In this document: positions 42,508 through 51,850 of the stretch, piece by piece
How positions within the stretch are numbered: the first letter of the stretch is position 1
Layout of the letters: each line of letters opens with the position of its first letter
NCBI RefSeq assembly: GCF_017313085.1
Contig: NZ_JAFLNF010000001.1
Coordinates: forward strand, 372,001 to 436,000
Source of the DNA: Roseibium limicola
GTDB taxonomy: Bacteria; Pseudomonadota; Alphaproteobacteria; Rhizobiales; Stappiaceae
DNA: 64,000 bases
Direction of reading: 5' to 3'
Notes under the pieces: model-generated
Told to the model about the DNA's origin: nothing
Database searches by the model: none
What the model saw: the letters and a program-made list of their open reading frames with translations, nothing else
Made by a program: the position numbers and the translations under genes

Positions 42508-43277
42508 GATGCGGTCTCCTCACCCAGATAAGCTTCCTGAACCTCTCGGTTCTCGCTGATGGCCTTGGGTGTATCCGTGGCGAGAATGTTGCCATAGACC
42601 AGCACCGAAACCCGGTCGCACAGACTGAAGACCACGCTCATGTCATGCTCCACCATCAACAGCGTCTTACCCTCCGTGACAGATCGGATCAGCTCCACGG
42701 CTTGAGCTGTTTCCTCGCGTGACATTCCAGCGGTCGGTTCATCCAGAAGGATCACATCGGCACCGGTTGTCAGCGTCATGCCGATCTCCAGAGCACGTTG
42801 TTCCGAGTAGGTCAGATCTCCCGCCATATCTGCGGCACGGGCATCAAGCCCGACCTCAGCCAGAATGGCGCGAGCTTCATCATTGATACGCCGCATGCGC
42901 GACACCGGCTGAAATAGCCCGAAGCGCACGTTGTGACGGGCCAAAACGCCGATGCGCAGGTTTTCAAAGACACTCAGGCGCGGAAAGATGTTGGTGATCT
43001 GAAACGAGCGCGCCAGGCCGCTGCGGTTGATCTGATACGGCGGCAGACCAACAATGCTGCGACCGTTGAGCGCGATGTCACCGCTGGTCACGGGGAACAT
43101 GCCCGAGATCAGATTGAACAGGGTCGACTTGCCGGCGCCATTCGGCCCGATCACCGCATGACGTTCCCCGGCCTTGATGGCGAGATTAACGCCTTTCATA
43201 ACCGAGATCTCGCCGAACGACTTGGTGACATCTGTCAGTTGAAGTGCAAAACCCGTTTGCGAATGCAGCGTGCTCAT
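42504..43277 (-). CDS. livG: Branched-chain amino-acid-type ABC ATPase (LivG)
   Basis: 257 residues with Walker A GPNGAGKSTLFNLISG (about 41-56), the LivG-type insert GLARSFQITNIFPRLSVFEN, signature LTYSEQRALEIGMTL and Walker B VILLDEPTAGMSREE. It overlaps livM by four bases. Confidence 0.93.
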   Translation of the reverse strand: MSTLHSQTGFALQLTDVTKSFGEISVMKGVNLAIKAGERHAVIGPNGAGKSTLFNLISGMFPVTSGDIALNGRSIVGLPPYQINRSGLARSFQITNIFPRLSVFENLRIGVLARHNVRFGLFQPVSRMRRINDEARAILAEVGLDARAADMAGDLTYSEQRALEIGMTLTTGADVILLDEPTAGMSREETAQAVELIRSVTEGKTLLMVEHDMSVVFSLCDRVSVLVYGNILATDTPKAISENREVQEAYLGEETAS

Positions 43278-44572
43278 GCAGCACCTCCTTTCAACTTCGC
43301 AGCATCCGGGGCCTTAGTACTTTCCGTTTCAGGCCGTCCCATAGCCTCCCATTTGGCAGCAATGGTCCCGCGCACCTTGAACAGCAACACAGCGCCGACA
43401 CCTGCCAGCACCAATGGTACCAGCCACGTAAGCGGGGACACCGGGCTCCAGGAGAGACCAAACAGATGGTACCCAGGATAGGCCCCCGCAGCATTGCGCA
43501 AGTTCACGGAATACTCCTCGCCGAACAGCACGGCGACCGTTTCCGTCAGATAGATCACCGCAGAACCGACCAGCAGCGCCCCTAGAGCGGCCAAGGCATA
43601 AGGCTTAGCCAATCCTGTCCAATCCGCACGACGCAGGCTGCGCATGTGGTGCTGAACCACGCCGCCGATGCCTGCCGGTGCATAGAGCATCACCAGCACG
43701 AAAATCAGCCCCTGATAAAACAGCCACGACCTTGTGAGATCAGACACCAGATAGGCAAACAGCGTGAAGGAAACGGCACCAACGACTGGACCGAAGAAGA
43801 TGGTAGCACCACCGACGAACGTTTGCAGGACCACCTGGGCGGAAATCTGGGAGCCGAACAGCGCATAGTTGGCCGTCTCGTTGGAAATCGCCTGCAAGGC
43901 ACCCGCAACACCTGTGAACATGGCCGAGATCGCGAAGATCACCATTTTCGCCGTGTGGGCATTATAGCCGAGAAAACGAACACGCTGCTCGTTATCCCGG
44001 ATCGCCAGGGTCAGTCGACCGAACGGTGTCCGTGTGTAGGCCCAGAGCACCAAAATTGATAACATTACCCAGCCAAGCGTCAGGTAATAGACCTCAAGAA
44101 CCGATCCGAAGATGATCCCCTGCCATGGCATGCGCATGGATGAAATGCCGGATTCTCCGCCGAACAGCCCTTGCAGATGCGGTGTCAGCGAATGAAACAG
44201 TTCGGCAAACGCCAGCGTCACAAGCGCAAAGTAAACGCCGGACCGCATTGTCGAGAAGTACCCGGCGACCAGCCCAACCACCAGGCCCGCAAGAGCGCCC
44301 GCAAGAGGCAGCAGCGGGGTGGGAAAGCCCAGGCCATCTTCAACTGCAAGCATCAAATGCAAAGTAGCGAAGGCACCCATGCCGAAGTAGGCGGCGTGCC
44401 CGAAGGACAGCAAACCAGCCTGACCGGAGAGAAGATTGAAGGCCAACGCGAACAGGCTTGCTATCAGAATGTTGACCAAAGCGTTCTGCCATCCAAGGCC
44501 GAGAAACGGCGGCACGATGAGCAGGACTGCCAGAACGGCAGCCATCAGAATGAGATTTCTCATGGAAGCCAT
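43274..44572 (-). CDS. livM: Branched-chain amino-acid-type ABC permease (LivM) with C-terminal extension
   Basis: 432 residues, roughly 90-100 longer than ordinary LivM. The core (about 1-325) has the family blocks ALAFNLLSGQAGLLSFGHAA and LAIRDNEQRVRFLGYN. The extension (about 330-432) adds two or three hydrophobic segments (YALAALGALLVGSAVIYL, LTWLVPLVLAGVGAVLLF) and a charged tail. The gene follows livH with a one-base gap. Confidence 0.9.
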   Translation of the reverse strand: MASMRNLILMAAVLAVLLIVPPFLGLGWQNALVNILIASLFALAFNLLSGQAGLLSFGHAAYFGMGAFATLHLMLAVEDGLGFPTPLLPLAGALAGLVVGLVAGYFSTMRSGVYFALVTLAFAELFHSLTPHLQGLFGGESGISSMRMPWQGIIFGSVLEVYYLTLGWVMLSILVLWAYTRTPFGRLTLAIRDNEQRVRFLGYNAHTAKMVIFAISAMFTGVAGALQAISNETANYALFGSQISAQVVLQTFVGGATIFFGPVVGAVSFTLFAYLVSDLTRSWLFYQGLIFVLVMLYAPAGIGGVVQHHMRSLRRADWTGLAKPYALAALGALLVGSAVIYLTETVAVLFGEEYSVNLRNAAGAYPGYHLFGLSWSPVSPLTWLVPLVLAGVGAVLLFKVRGTIAAKWEAMGRPETESTKAPDAAKLKGGAA

Positions 44573-44573
44573 A

Positions 44574-45515
44574 TCAGTTGCGCTCCCCCATCAGTCCGGC
44601 AGGGCGGACAAGGAGAACGATCAGCATCAGGGCAAAGGGAATGGTCGCACTGACGGAAGACAGTTCCAGTGTCAGAAGCCCGCCGATTGAATGCGCCCAT
44701 CCACCCAGACCGACCAGATCAAGGATGGATGCCACCGACCAGTCGAGCCCGACGGCGAAAGATGAAAACAGGCCGATGATAAGTGAGGCCAGCAGCGATC
44801 CCTTCAGCGATCCGAGCCCCCCGACCACGACGACCACGAAAACGATCACCCCGAGCTCGAGGCCCATGTTCGGGTTGGTCGGATAAAAAGCACCTGCGAC
44901 CGCACCGGCCAGTCCGGCAAGAGCCGCCCCGGCTCCAAAGACGCACATGAAGACAATCGGGATATTGTGGCCCAGCGCTTCGGCCATCGACGGCAATCTC
45001 TCGGCGGCACGCACCACGATGCCGGTACGCGTCCGAGTGAGCAGCCCCCACAGTAGCGCGAACATCACCACGGCCGTTGCCCCGATGAACAACCGGAAAA
45101 AAGGATAGTCGGTTCCATAGACGCTGAAGGCTGAAAAGCGCAGATAGTCCGGCATCTGATAGTTCACCGGGAAGTCACCGAAGAACAGCTTGATCATCTC
45201 TTCGATGATCATTGCCAGACCGAAAGTCAGCAGCAACTCATGCGCATGTCCATGTGCATGAACCCGCCGCAACAGGTACCGTTCAACGACCATACCGGTC
45301 AGGCCAACAACAATCGGAGCGACAATTAACCCGGCCCAAAAACCGAAGATGGATGACACCGCGTAGGCGACATAAGCGCCAAGCATGTAGAAGGAGGCAT
45401 GGGCGAAGTTCAAAACGCCCATCATGCCAAAGATGAGTGTTAGCCCGGCCGAGACCATGAACAGCAACAAGCCGTAGGTCACGCCGTTCAGCGTGGAAAT
45501 AATCGCAAATTCCAT
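44574..45515 (-). CDS. livH: Branched-chain amino-acid-type ABC permease (LivH)
   Basis: 313 residues, about eight helices. LNGVTYGLLLFMVSAGLTLI, GVLNFAHASFYMLGAYVAYA and VVVGGLGSLKGSLLASLIIG are typical LivH blocks. It follows the binding-protein gene after 83 bases that contain a strong hairpin. Confidence 0.93.
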   Translation of the reverse strand: MEFAIISTLNGVTYGLLLFMVSAGLTLIFGMMGVLNFAHASFYMLGAYVAYAVSSIFGFWAGLIVAPIVVGLTGMVVERYLLRRVHAHGHAHELLLTFGLAMIIEEMIKLFFGDFPVNYQMPDYLRFSAFSVYGTDYPFFRLFIGATAVVMFALLWGLLTRTRTGIVVRAAERLPSMAEALGHNIPIVFMCVFGAGAALAGLAGAVAGAFYPTNPNMGLELGVIVFVVVVVGGLGSLKGSLLASLIIGLFSSFAVGLDWSVASILDLVGLGGWAHSIGGLLTLELSSVSATIPFALMLIVLLVRPAGLMGERN

Positions 45516-45561
45516 GGAGGGGTCTCCGGCGTCGGCGCATTCTGATCAGATACGCCCGCAC

Positions 45562-45584
45562 CCGGCCGGAGAAGCTCCGGCCGG
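45562..45584 (-). repeat. Strong 10-bp hairpin between livK and livH
   Basis: CCGGCCGGAG pairs perfectly with CTCCGGCCGG around a 3-base loop. No U-run follows on the minus strand, so it more likely protects the 3' end of the binding-protein message or attenuates the permease genes than ends transcription fully. Confidence 0.65.
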
Positions 45585-45598
45585 ATAGGTTGATCTTA

Positions 45599-46828
45599 TC
45601 AGTTAGGGCGCTTCATCTGGCAGCTGTCCTGCACCGGATAAATCGCGTCTTCACCGGAGACGACACCGACGGACTGGAAGCCCATGCTGGTGTCGTCAGC
45701 TGGATACTTGGCGTCCTTGACGACCTTGGACACGACAACCGGACGGATTGTCTGATGGTCTTCCTTGCGCACAGTGATCGGGCCAACCGGGCTTTCATAG
45801 GTCACGTCTTCAAGCGCCAGGGCAATCTTGGTGACGTCAACAGCACCGCCGCCGAAGTCCAGACCTTCCAGAGCCTGACCCAGCGCGCCGATCGCGAAGA
45901 TTGTCTGCGGCTCCACAAAAATCGGATTTTGACCAGTGACGGCCTTGTAGTCCTCGGCAAAGGAAGCATCGCCAGCGGTGTTGTCATAATTGTTGGCGAT
46001 GTAGTGCCCCAGCGCGGTCTCGCCAGCGTTGGCAATATTGCCCGGCTGATCCAGATAGGCAGTGCCGAAGGTCACATCGAGACCGGCGTCACCCGTGGCC
46101 TTCATCAGGAGCAGCAGATCGTTCGACCAGTTGCCCGTCATGACGGTTGTCGCGCCGGAGCTCTTGATACGTGCAACGAAGGGTGCAAAGTCCTGGATCT
46201 TGTTGACGTCATGCAGGACGGCATCAACCACCTCGAAGCCACCATCTTGTGCAGCGGATTCAATCGCAGACTGCATATCCTGGCCCCAGGAATAATTCTG
46301 GTTGATCGAGAACACCTTGGTGCCCAGATCTCCGGCTTCCTTCATCGCACTGACGAGCGCGTTGACGCGCATAGGCGCAGTTGTCGTATAGCGGAAATGA
46401 TAGAACTGGCACTTGTCGCCCGTCAGCTCCATGGCTTCACCACCAACGTTGATGAAGATCATCTCATTGCCGGGATTGCGCAAATTGTGCTTGCGAACAT
46501 CTTCCGTGATTTGACCGCCGATTGCGGACGATGCCCCCTGGATGACAATATCGACGCCATCAGCAACTGCCTGCTTGAACTTGTCCGCAGCGCCAGTCGC
46601 GCCGCCCGCGTTGTCGTATTCGACAACCTGAATGTCCTCGCCGTTAAAGCCACCAGCCGCATTGATCTTATCGACGCTGTACTGAACAGCAGTCGCATAG
46701 AGCCGGCCAGACGAGGTCTGTGCGCCAGAAAGGCTTTCGATGATACCGATTTTCAGGGGATCCGCCTGAGCTGCGTTTGCGCAAAACGCAAGAGTCGAGA
46801 CGGCCGCCAGAGCAGCAAACTTGTTCAC
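45599..46828 (-). CDS. Branched-chain amino-acid/amide-type periplasmic binding protein (LivK type)
   Basis: 409 residues from GTG at 46828, which follows GGAGGACA; the 38-codon upstream extension has no ribosome site. A signal peptide ends near CANAAQAD. The mature part begins LKIGIIESLSGAQTSSGRLY and contains INQNYSWGQDMQSAIESAAQ, a form seen in peripheral Liv proteins for various amino acids, amides or aromatic acids. It is the first gene of the liv operon and lies downstream of the palindrome at 46969-46986. Confidence 0.9.
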   Translation of the reverse strand: MNKFAALAAVSTLAFCANAAQADPLKIGIIESLSGAQTSSGRLYATAVQYSVDKINAAGGFNGEDIQVVEYDNAGGATGAADKFKQAVADGVDIVIQGASSAIGGQITEDVRKHNLRNPGNEMIFINVGGEAMELTGDKCQFYHFRYTTTAPMRVNALVSAMKEAGDLGTKVFSINQNYSWGQDMQSAIESAAQDGGFEVVDAVLHDVNKIQDFAPFVARIKSSGATTVMTGNWSNDLLLLMKATGDAGLDVTFGTAYLDQPGNIANAGETALGHYIANNYDNTAGDASFAEDYKAVTGQNPIFVEPQTIFAIGALGQALEGLDFGGGAVDVTKIALALEDVTYESPVGPITVRKEDHQTIRPVVVSKVVKDAKYPADDTSMGFQSVGVVSGEDAIYPVQDSCQMKRPN

Positions 46829-46968
46829 TTGAGTGTCCTCCACACTGTGTTCTCTCCACGCAACATCTTCGACGATCGGCTGTGCCTTGATCTGCCCTTC
46901 AGGTGCGCCCGCTCCTCCCACGGAGCAAGGACACATAAACACAGATCATTCTCAGCGTAAAGATATGT

Positions 46969-46986
46969 GATGTGTGATCACACATC
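46969..46986. promoter_or_regulatory. 18-bp perfect palindrome, FCD-GntR operator candidate
   Basis: GATGTGTGATCACACATC reads identically on both strands. It lies about 140 bases before the livK-type gene and 215 before the divergent GntR gene at 47201. FadR-subfamily regulators bind short symmetrical sites of this style (TNGTNNNACNA-like), so it is a natural target for that regulator. Confidence 0.65.
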
Positions 46987-47200
46987 GAAACACCTAACTT
47001 CTTGCATTGCCGCTTTCAAAGGGGCTCAGTATAGTCTGGGGCTCAAAGCAACCGGGCTCTCAACCAACCGCAAGCATCCCGGCACTTCAAAATGACAGCG
47101 CCATGCCTCCTGCGTTTTTGATCAATTCACGCAACTTACAATGCGAATTGGTCACCTCAATGCCGGAAGTCACCAGGCAAACGGATCGGCAGACGCTTAA

Positions 47201-47920
47201 GTGAGCAGCAAGGAATTTCAGATCAAGAAGCCCGGCATTTCTCCCATAGATGTCTCCACCGTTCAGGAGCGCGTCTACCAAAGTCTGCGCCTTGCACTCC
47301 TCAAGGGTGAGTTCATGCCGGGCGAACAGGTCTCGACCCGCGGCCTCGCCCAGGCGTTTGGAACCAGCCCGATGCCCGTGCGCGACGCTCTCGCCCGTCT
47401 TGTTGCGGAAAAGGCCCTGGAACAGCCTTCTCCCCGCGTTCTGCGGGTTCCGCCTTACGAGGCCGCCGATCATGAGGAATACATCCGCATCAGGATGCAG
47501 CTTGAAGGCTATGCAACCGAGCGCGCCAGCCGTGCCAACCCGCCCGGCCTGATTGGGACCCTGAAGTCCCACAACGAACAGTTCCGGGCCGCACTTGATG
47601 ACAACAATATCGAGCAGGCGCTCGCGGAAAACCACGCATTGCATTTCGCCATTTACAACGCCAGCGGATACACACAGCTCGTCGACATGATCTCCAGCTT
47701 ATGGCTGCGCACCGGACCGATTCTCGCTTCAGCGCAGAAAAACAGCGCCTTGTTCGAGAGATTGTTCCGGATCGGCTACGACATTCACAACGACGTCATA
47801 GCCGGCATTGAGTGTCGCAACCACGACGCAGTACGCCGGGCAATGCTGCTCGACATACGCTCCACCCATTTTTCTATCCGGCACTATTTCAAGACGTTGC
47901 AGGAACAAGAAGGCTCCTGA
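47201..47920 (+). CDS. GntR-family transcriptional regulator, FCD subfamily
   Basis: 239 residues from a GTG start. The N-terminal winged HTH contains VYQSLRLALLKGEFMPGEQV and LAQAFGTSPMPVRDALARL; the C-terminal FCD helical domain has RIRMQLEGYATERAS and conserved His/Asp-type ligands (HALHFAIYNASG, DIHNDVIAGI). It is divergent from the liv operon and probably controls it, and perhaps the BKACE/SDR genes, in response to a carboxylic-acid ligand. Confidence 0.9.
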   Translation: MSSKEFQIKKPGISPIDVSTVQERVYQSLRLALLKGEFMPGEQVSTRGLAQAFGTSPMPVRDALARLVAEKALEQPSPRVLRVPPYEAADHEEYIRIRMQLEGYATERASRANPPGLIGTLKSHNEQFRAALDDNNIEQALAENHALHFAIYNASGYTQLVDMISSLWLRTGPILASAQKNSALFERLFRIGYDIHNDVIAGIECRNHDAVRRAMLLDIRSTHFSIRHYFKTLQEQEGS

Positions 47921-47951
47921 AAATCACGCTCGCCCGGCGGCACTGACAACT

Positions 47952-48599
47952 TTACTGCTGAATGTGCAGGCTGATAATTGCTTTCAGCTTTTCAGCGTTG
48001 CGCGCCTCGAGAGCGTCGACCATTTCCAGATGCTCCTGACCTGATTGCTCTATCCGCGCTCGTGTCGACCATTGAGACGCAGGCGCCGGCGGTGTACGCA
48101 GACGCAGATCCCGAACCAGCTCGACCAGCGCGCGATTGCCCGACGCCACCAGAAGCGCCGTGTGGAAAGCCAGGTTGGCCTCATAGATATCCATGATTGT
48201 TCCAGTCGGCAGCAACTTCAAAAACTGCTCTGCGAGCTGCCGCAACGAGGCGATATCAGCGACCGTGGCCTTGGCGACGATATAATCCGCCGCAGCGGTC
48301 TCAAGCATCACACGCAGGTCGCGGATCTCGTCTGAGAGCGCATCGTCCTCGTGGTGGACGTAATAACCACGGTTGGGCTCATATTGAATGAGCCGCTTGG
48401 TGGCGAGACTAACCAACGCTTTGCGCACTTCTGAGCGGTTGGCTGCATATCGATTTTGCAGGTCAATCTGCTTCAACCAGCTGCCTGCGGAAAAGCGCCC
48501 GGCCTGAATATCTGCTGCGAGACGATCCGCCACGCCGACACTCGGCCCCAATGTTTCTATGACTTCTGCGGCTTCTGGCGCCTCTTGCGATCCGCTCAC
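47952..48599 (-). CDS. GntR-family transcriptional regulator, FCD subfamily
   Basis: 215 residues. HTH region KQIDLQNRYAANRSEVRKAL with the wing GYYVHHEDD, then an FCD domain with RDLRVMLETAAADYIV and NLAFHTALLVASGNRALV. It is transcribed divergently from the M20 amidohydrolase operon (48849 onward), with an inverted TTGG/CCAA sequence in the gap near 48700, so it likely regulates that operon. Confidence 0.88.
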   Translation of the reverse strand: MSGSQEAPEAAEVIETLGPSVGVADRLAADIQAGRFSAGSWLKQIDLQNRYAANRSEVRKALVSLATKRLIQYEPNRGYYVHHEDDALSDEIRDLRVMLETAAADYIVAKATVADIASLRQLAEQFLKLLPTGTIMDIYEANLAFHTALLVASGNRALVELVRDLRLRTPPAPASQWSTRARIEQSGQEHLEMVDALEARNAEKLKAIISLHIQQ

Positions 48600-48848
48600 G
48601 TTTTACCCCACCCCATAACGGTCTGCCCGATAGCTATGCGTCTCTGACTGAAATTTAGCCGCGATCAGAGATTGCGCAACTTTTCAAATCGTGCACTATA
48701 TTGGTGCCAATTTTGGTGAATGTACAGATCTGACAAGCTTGAAGCGCAACTTTGTTGCTTTTTGTTTCCAGACCGACATCCCGCCAGCGACACGCGAAAC
48801 TCACGAGAAACCCGATCAGGGTCACAGCACAAAAGGAACGTCTTCCCC

Positions 48849-50285
48849 ATGAGCAACGGCGAACAAATCTGGTCCCATGTCGACACTCTGTCGGAGGACT
48901 TCTGCGGCCTGGCCGACAGGGTCTGGGAAACGCCTGAGCTGAACTACAACGAGAAGCGTTCCTCTGCCGAACATCTGGCCATGCTGGAAGCCCAGGGCTT
49001 CAAGACGACCTCCGGCGTCGCAGGCCTGCCCACCGCCGTGATGGGCGAAGCCGGTGAAGGTGGTCCGGTCATCGCGATCCTCGGTGAGTATGACGCACTG
49101 CCCGGCCTGAGCCAGGAACACGGCGTCGCCGAAAAGCGCCCCATCGAGAATGGCGGCAACGGTCATGGCTGCGGCCATAACCTGCTCGGCTCCGCCTCCA
49201 TGCTCGCAGCCGCTGCCGTCAAGGATTGGCTCGCCGCCAACAACGTCAAAGGCCGCGTGCGCTATTATGGCTGCCCGGCAGAAGAAGGCGGCTCAGCCAA
49301 GGGCTTCATGGTGCGCGACGGTGTCTTTGACGATGTCGATATCGCCATCTGCTGGCACCCGGCCCCTTTTGCCGGCGTTAACAAGCCGATTTCCCTTGCC
49401 TGTAACGAACTCATCTTTACCTTCCACGGTCGCGCCTCCCATGCCGCCGCCTCGCCGGAACTCGGCCGCAGCGCTCTGGATGCCGTCGAGCTGATGAGCG
49501 TTGGCGTCAACTACATGCGGGAGCACATGCCCTCGACCGCACGGATTCACTATGCTGTCATCGACGCCGGTGGAGTTGCGCCAAACGTGGTTCAGCCACG
49601 GGCCGTTGTGCGCTATCTGGTGCGCGACCGCGAACTCCCAGCCATGCAAACACTAGTACGCCGGGTCGAGAAGATCGCCGAGGGGGCCGCCCTGATGACC
49701 GAGACCCGTGTGGAAAGCAAGATCGTGAGTGGCGATGCCAATCTGATCGGCAACACACCTTTGGAAGCCTTGATGCACCAGTGTCTGGAACGCCTTGGCC
49801 CGCCGGAATTCGACGAAGCCGACCGCGCCTTCGCCCGTGAAATCCAGAGCACATTGAGTCAGGAAGATATTGAGGCTGCCTACAAGCGCTTCGGGCTAAA
49901 GCCGCGCCTCGATGTGCCACTGTGCGACAGCATAACCCCGCTTGATGCCGGTGATGGAACTCATGTCGGCTCCACCGATGTCGGCACGGTCAGCTGGGTT
50001 GTCCCTACGGTTCAGATGCGTGGTGCGACCTACGCCATCGGCACGCCTGGACATTCCTGGCAGCTGGTCGCACAGGGCAAGATGCCGGTCGCCCACAAGG
50101 GCATGACCCACGCGGCGAAAGTCATGGCAGCAACGGTCACCGAACTCTTTACCGATCCAGCCAAGATCAATGAAGCCAAGGCTGACTTTAAGGAGCGGCT
50201 GAGTGACCGTCCCTTCATCAACCCGATCCCGGACGATTGCGAACCCGAGCTTCCTGAAGCCGACCGAAAGGCAGCGGCCGAGTGA
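48849..50285 (+). CDS. M20-family amidohydrolase, AbgB-like
   Basis: 478 residues from ATG at 48849, preceded by AAAGGAAC; the frame opens at 48720 but the first 43 residues match nothing. Metal-binding block GHGCGHNLLGSASMLAAAAV (about 100-120), PAEEGGSAKGFMVRDG with the catalytic Glu pair, and HAAASPELGRSALDAVELM of the dimerisation domain are present. The family includes the B subunit of p-aminobenzoyl-glutamate hydrolase and related aminoacylases. It heads an operon with an amino-acid ABC transporter, so it probably releases an amino acid from an imported conjugate. Confidence 0.88.
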   Translation: MSNGEQIWSHVDTLSEDFCGLADRVWETPELNYNEKRSSAEHLAMLEAQGFKTTSGVAGLPTAVMGEAGEGGPVIAILGEYDALPGLSQEHGVAEKRPIENGGNGHGCGHNLLGSASMLAAAAVKDWLAANNVKGRVRYYGCPAEEGGSAKGFMVRDGVFDDVDIAICWHPAPFAGVNKPISLACNELIFTFHGRASHAAASPELGRSALDAVELMSVGVNYMREHMPSTARIHYAVIDAGGVAPNVVQPRAVVRYLVRDRELPAMQTLVRRVEKIAEGAALMTETRVESKIVSGDANLIGNTPLEALMHQCLERLGPPEFDEADRAFAREIQSTLSQEDIEAAYKRFGLKPRLDVPLCDSITPLDAGDGTHVGSTDVGTVSWVVPTVQMRGATYAIGTPGHSWQLVAQGKMPVAHKGMTHAAKVMAATVTELFTDPAKINEAKADFKERLSDRPFINPIPDDCEPELPEADRKAAAE

Positions 50286-50393
50286 GCCGGTTCACACTCC
50301 TTCACACCGGTCTTTCGTGCGCGACTTCGGTCTCCCGGAAAGCCGGCCACATCCACACCGCCCCTTCCGGCGTGACAGACTGACGGACAGGTT

Positions 50394-51113
50394 ATGCAAC
50401 AACCCGGCTTTTTCGAGCTGATGAGTTTTGGGGAAGGTGGCTGGGGCCCGGTCATGGTGATGGGTGCGCTCGTCACGGTGATCCTCGCCATCTGCGGCTT
50501 CACCATCGGCGCCGTTTTTGGGGCGTTTGCCGCCTGGGCCAAGATTGCCGGAAACCGCACTCTGCGCGTCACGGCAGATGTCTACACGACGGTCCTGCGC
50601 GGCATCCCCGATCTGCTTGTCATCTATCTCTTCTATTTCGGCGGCAGTGCCTTCCTCACCTGGGTCGGGCGGCTCTTCGGTTCCGATGGTTTTATCGGCC
50701 TGCCCGGCTTTGCCGCAGGCGCGTTGGCCATCGGCATCACCTCCGGCGCGCAGCACACGGAAGTGTTTCGTGGTGCTTACCGGGCAGTCGCCGCCGGCGA
50801 GATCGAGGCGGCAATTGCCACCGGCATGCCACGCACGACGCGCTTTCGCCGCATTATTGCACCGCTGGTATTGCGCCATGCCCTGCCAGGCCTTGGCAAC
50901 GTCTGGCAGATCGTGCTGAAGGAATCCGCCCTGGTCTCCGTCACCGGAGTGGTTGAACTTCTACGTCAGGCCCAGGTTGGCGCGGGCTCAACCCGTCATC
51001 CGTTCGAATTCTATCTTGCCGCCGCCATGCTCTATCTGGTCATCACCAGCATCTCCAGCGCCACGTTCCGCTCAGCTGAGACCTATTTCAACCGCGGCGT
51101 GAGGAGAGGCTGA
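50394..51113 (+). CDS. Polar amino-acid ABC permease (HisQ/ArtQ type)
   Basis: 239 residues, about five helices. TADVYTTVLRGIPDLLVIYL and the contact loop AVAAGEIEAAIATGMPRTTR, with LPGLGNVWQIVLKESALVSV, are the signature of HisQ/OccQ-like permeases. The stop overlaps the next gene's start by one base. Confidence 0.92.
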   Translation: MQQPGFFELMSFGEGGWGPVMVMGALVTVILAICGFTIGAVFGAFAAWAKIAGNRTLRVTADVYTTVLRGIPDLLVIYLFYFGGSAFLTWVGRLFGSDGFIGLPGFAAGALAIGITSGAQHTEVFRGAYRAVAAGEIEAAIATGMPRTTRFRRIIAPLVLRHALPGLGNVWQIVLKESALVSVTGVVELLRQAQVGAGSTRHPFEFYLAAAMLYLVITSISSATFRSAETYFNRGVRRG

Positions 51114-51850
51114 TGGACTTCGCATTCTTCTGGGAAGCGCTGCTCACCTTGCTACCCGGTGTCCCAAAGACACTGCAACTGGCCTTTCTCTCCACCGGTC
51201 TTGGCGCGATCATTGCTCTGTTTCTCGCAATGATGCGTCTCTCTGGCATAAAACCTCTCGACTGGTTTGCCAGAGCCTATCTCTTTGTCTTCCGTGGCTC
51301 GCCGCTTCTGGTGCAAATCTTCCTGATTTATTATGGCCTCAGCCAGTTTCCGGAAGTGCGCAATTCGATCTTCTGGCCATTGCTACGGGATCCGTTCTGG
51401 TGCGCCATCATTGCCCTGACCCTCAACACCGCAGCCTACGGCAGTGAGGTCATACGTGGCGGGTTGCTCTCCGTGCCGCATGGCCAGGTGGAAGCAGCCA
51501 AGGCCTGCGGCATGTCCGGCTTCCGGCTTTTCCGTCGGATCATTCTGCCTCTCGCCATTCGTCAGGGACTTCCTGCCTACGGCACAGAGCTGATCCTTAT
51601 GGTGAAGGCCACCTCTCTTGCCTCCATCATCACCATCATGGAAATCACTGGTCTGGCCGCAAGACTGGTCTCCGAGACCTATCTGGTCATCGAGGTCTTT
51701 GTCGTTGCCGGTGCCATCTATCTTGCCATCAACTTCATCCTCACCCGGCTCGTACAGGGCCTGGAATATCGGCTGACGCCCCATCTGCGGGAACGGCCGG
51801 ACGCCGGCATCGTGATGCCGACCCGGGAAACAGCAGGAGAACGCGCGTGA
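51113..51850 (+). CDS. Polar amino-acid ABC permease (HisM type)
   Basis: 245 residues. [20 protein letters not shown] at the start, [20 protein letters not shown] and the contact loop [20 protein letters not shown] are typical of HisM/OccM. It overlaps the ATPase gene by four bases (GTGA). Confidence 0.92.
   Translation: MDFAFFWEALLTLLPGVPKTLQLAFLSTGLGAIIALFLAMMRLSGIKPLDWFARAYLFVFRGSPLLVQIFLIYYGLSQFPEVRNSIFWPLLRDPFWCAIIALTLNTAAYGSEVIRGGLLSVPHGQVEAAKACGMSGFRLFRRIILPLAIRQGLPAYGTELILMVKATSLASIITIMEITGLAARLVSETYLVIEVFVVAGAIYLAINFILTRLVQGLEYRLTPHLRERPDAGIVMPTRETAGERA

Noticed and set aside
45590..46960. 456-codon plus-strand frame opposite the LivK-type gene
   Set aside because: The minus strand encodes a complete binding protein with signal peptide and ribosome site.
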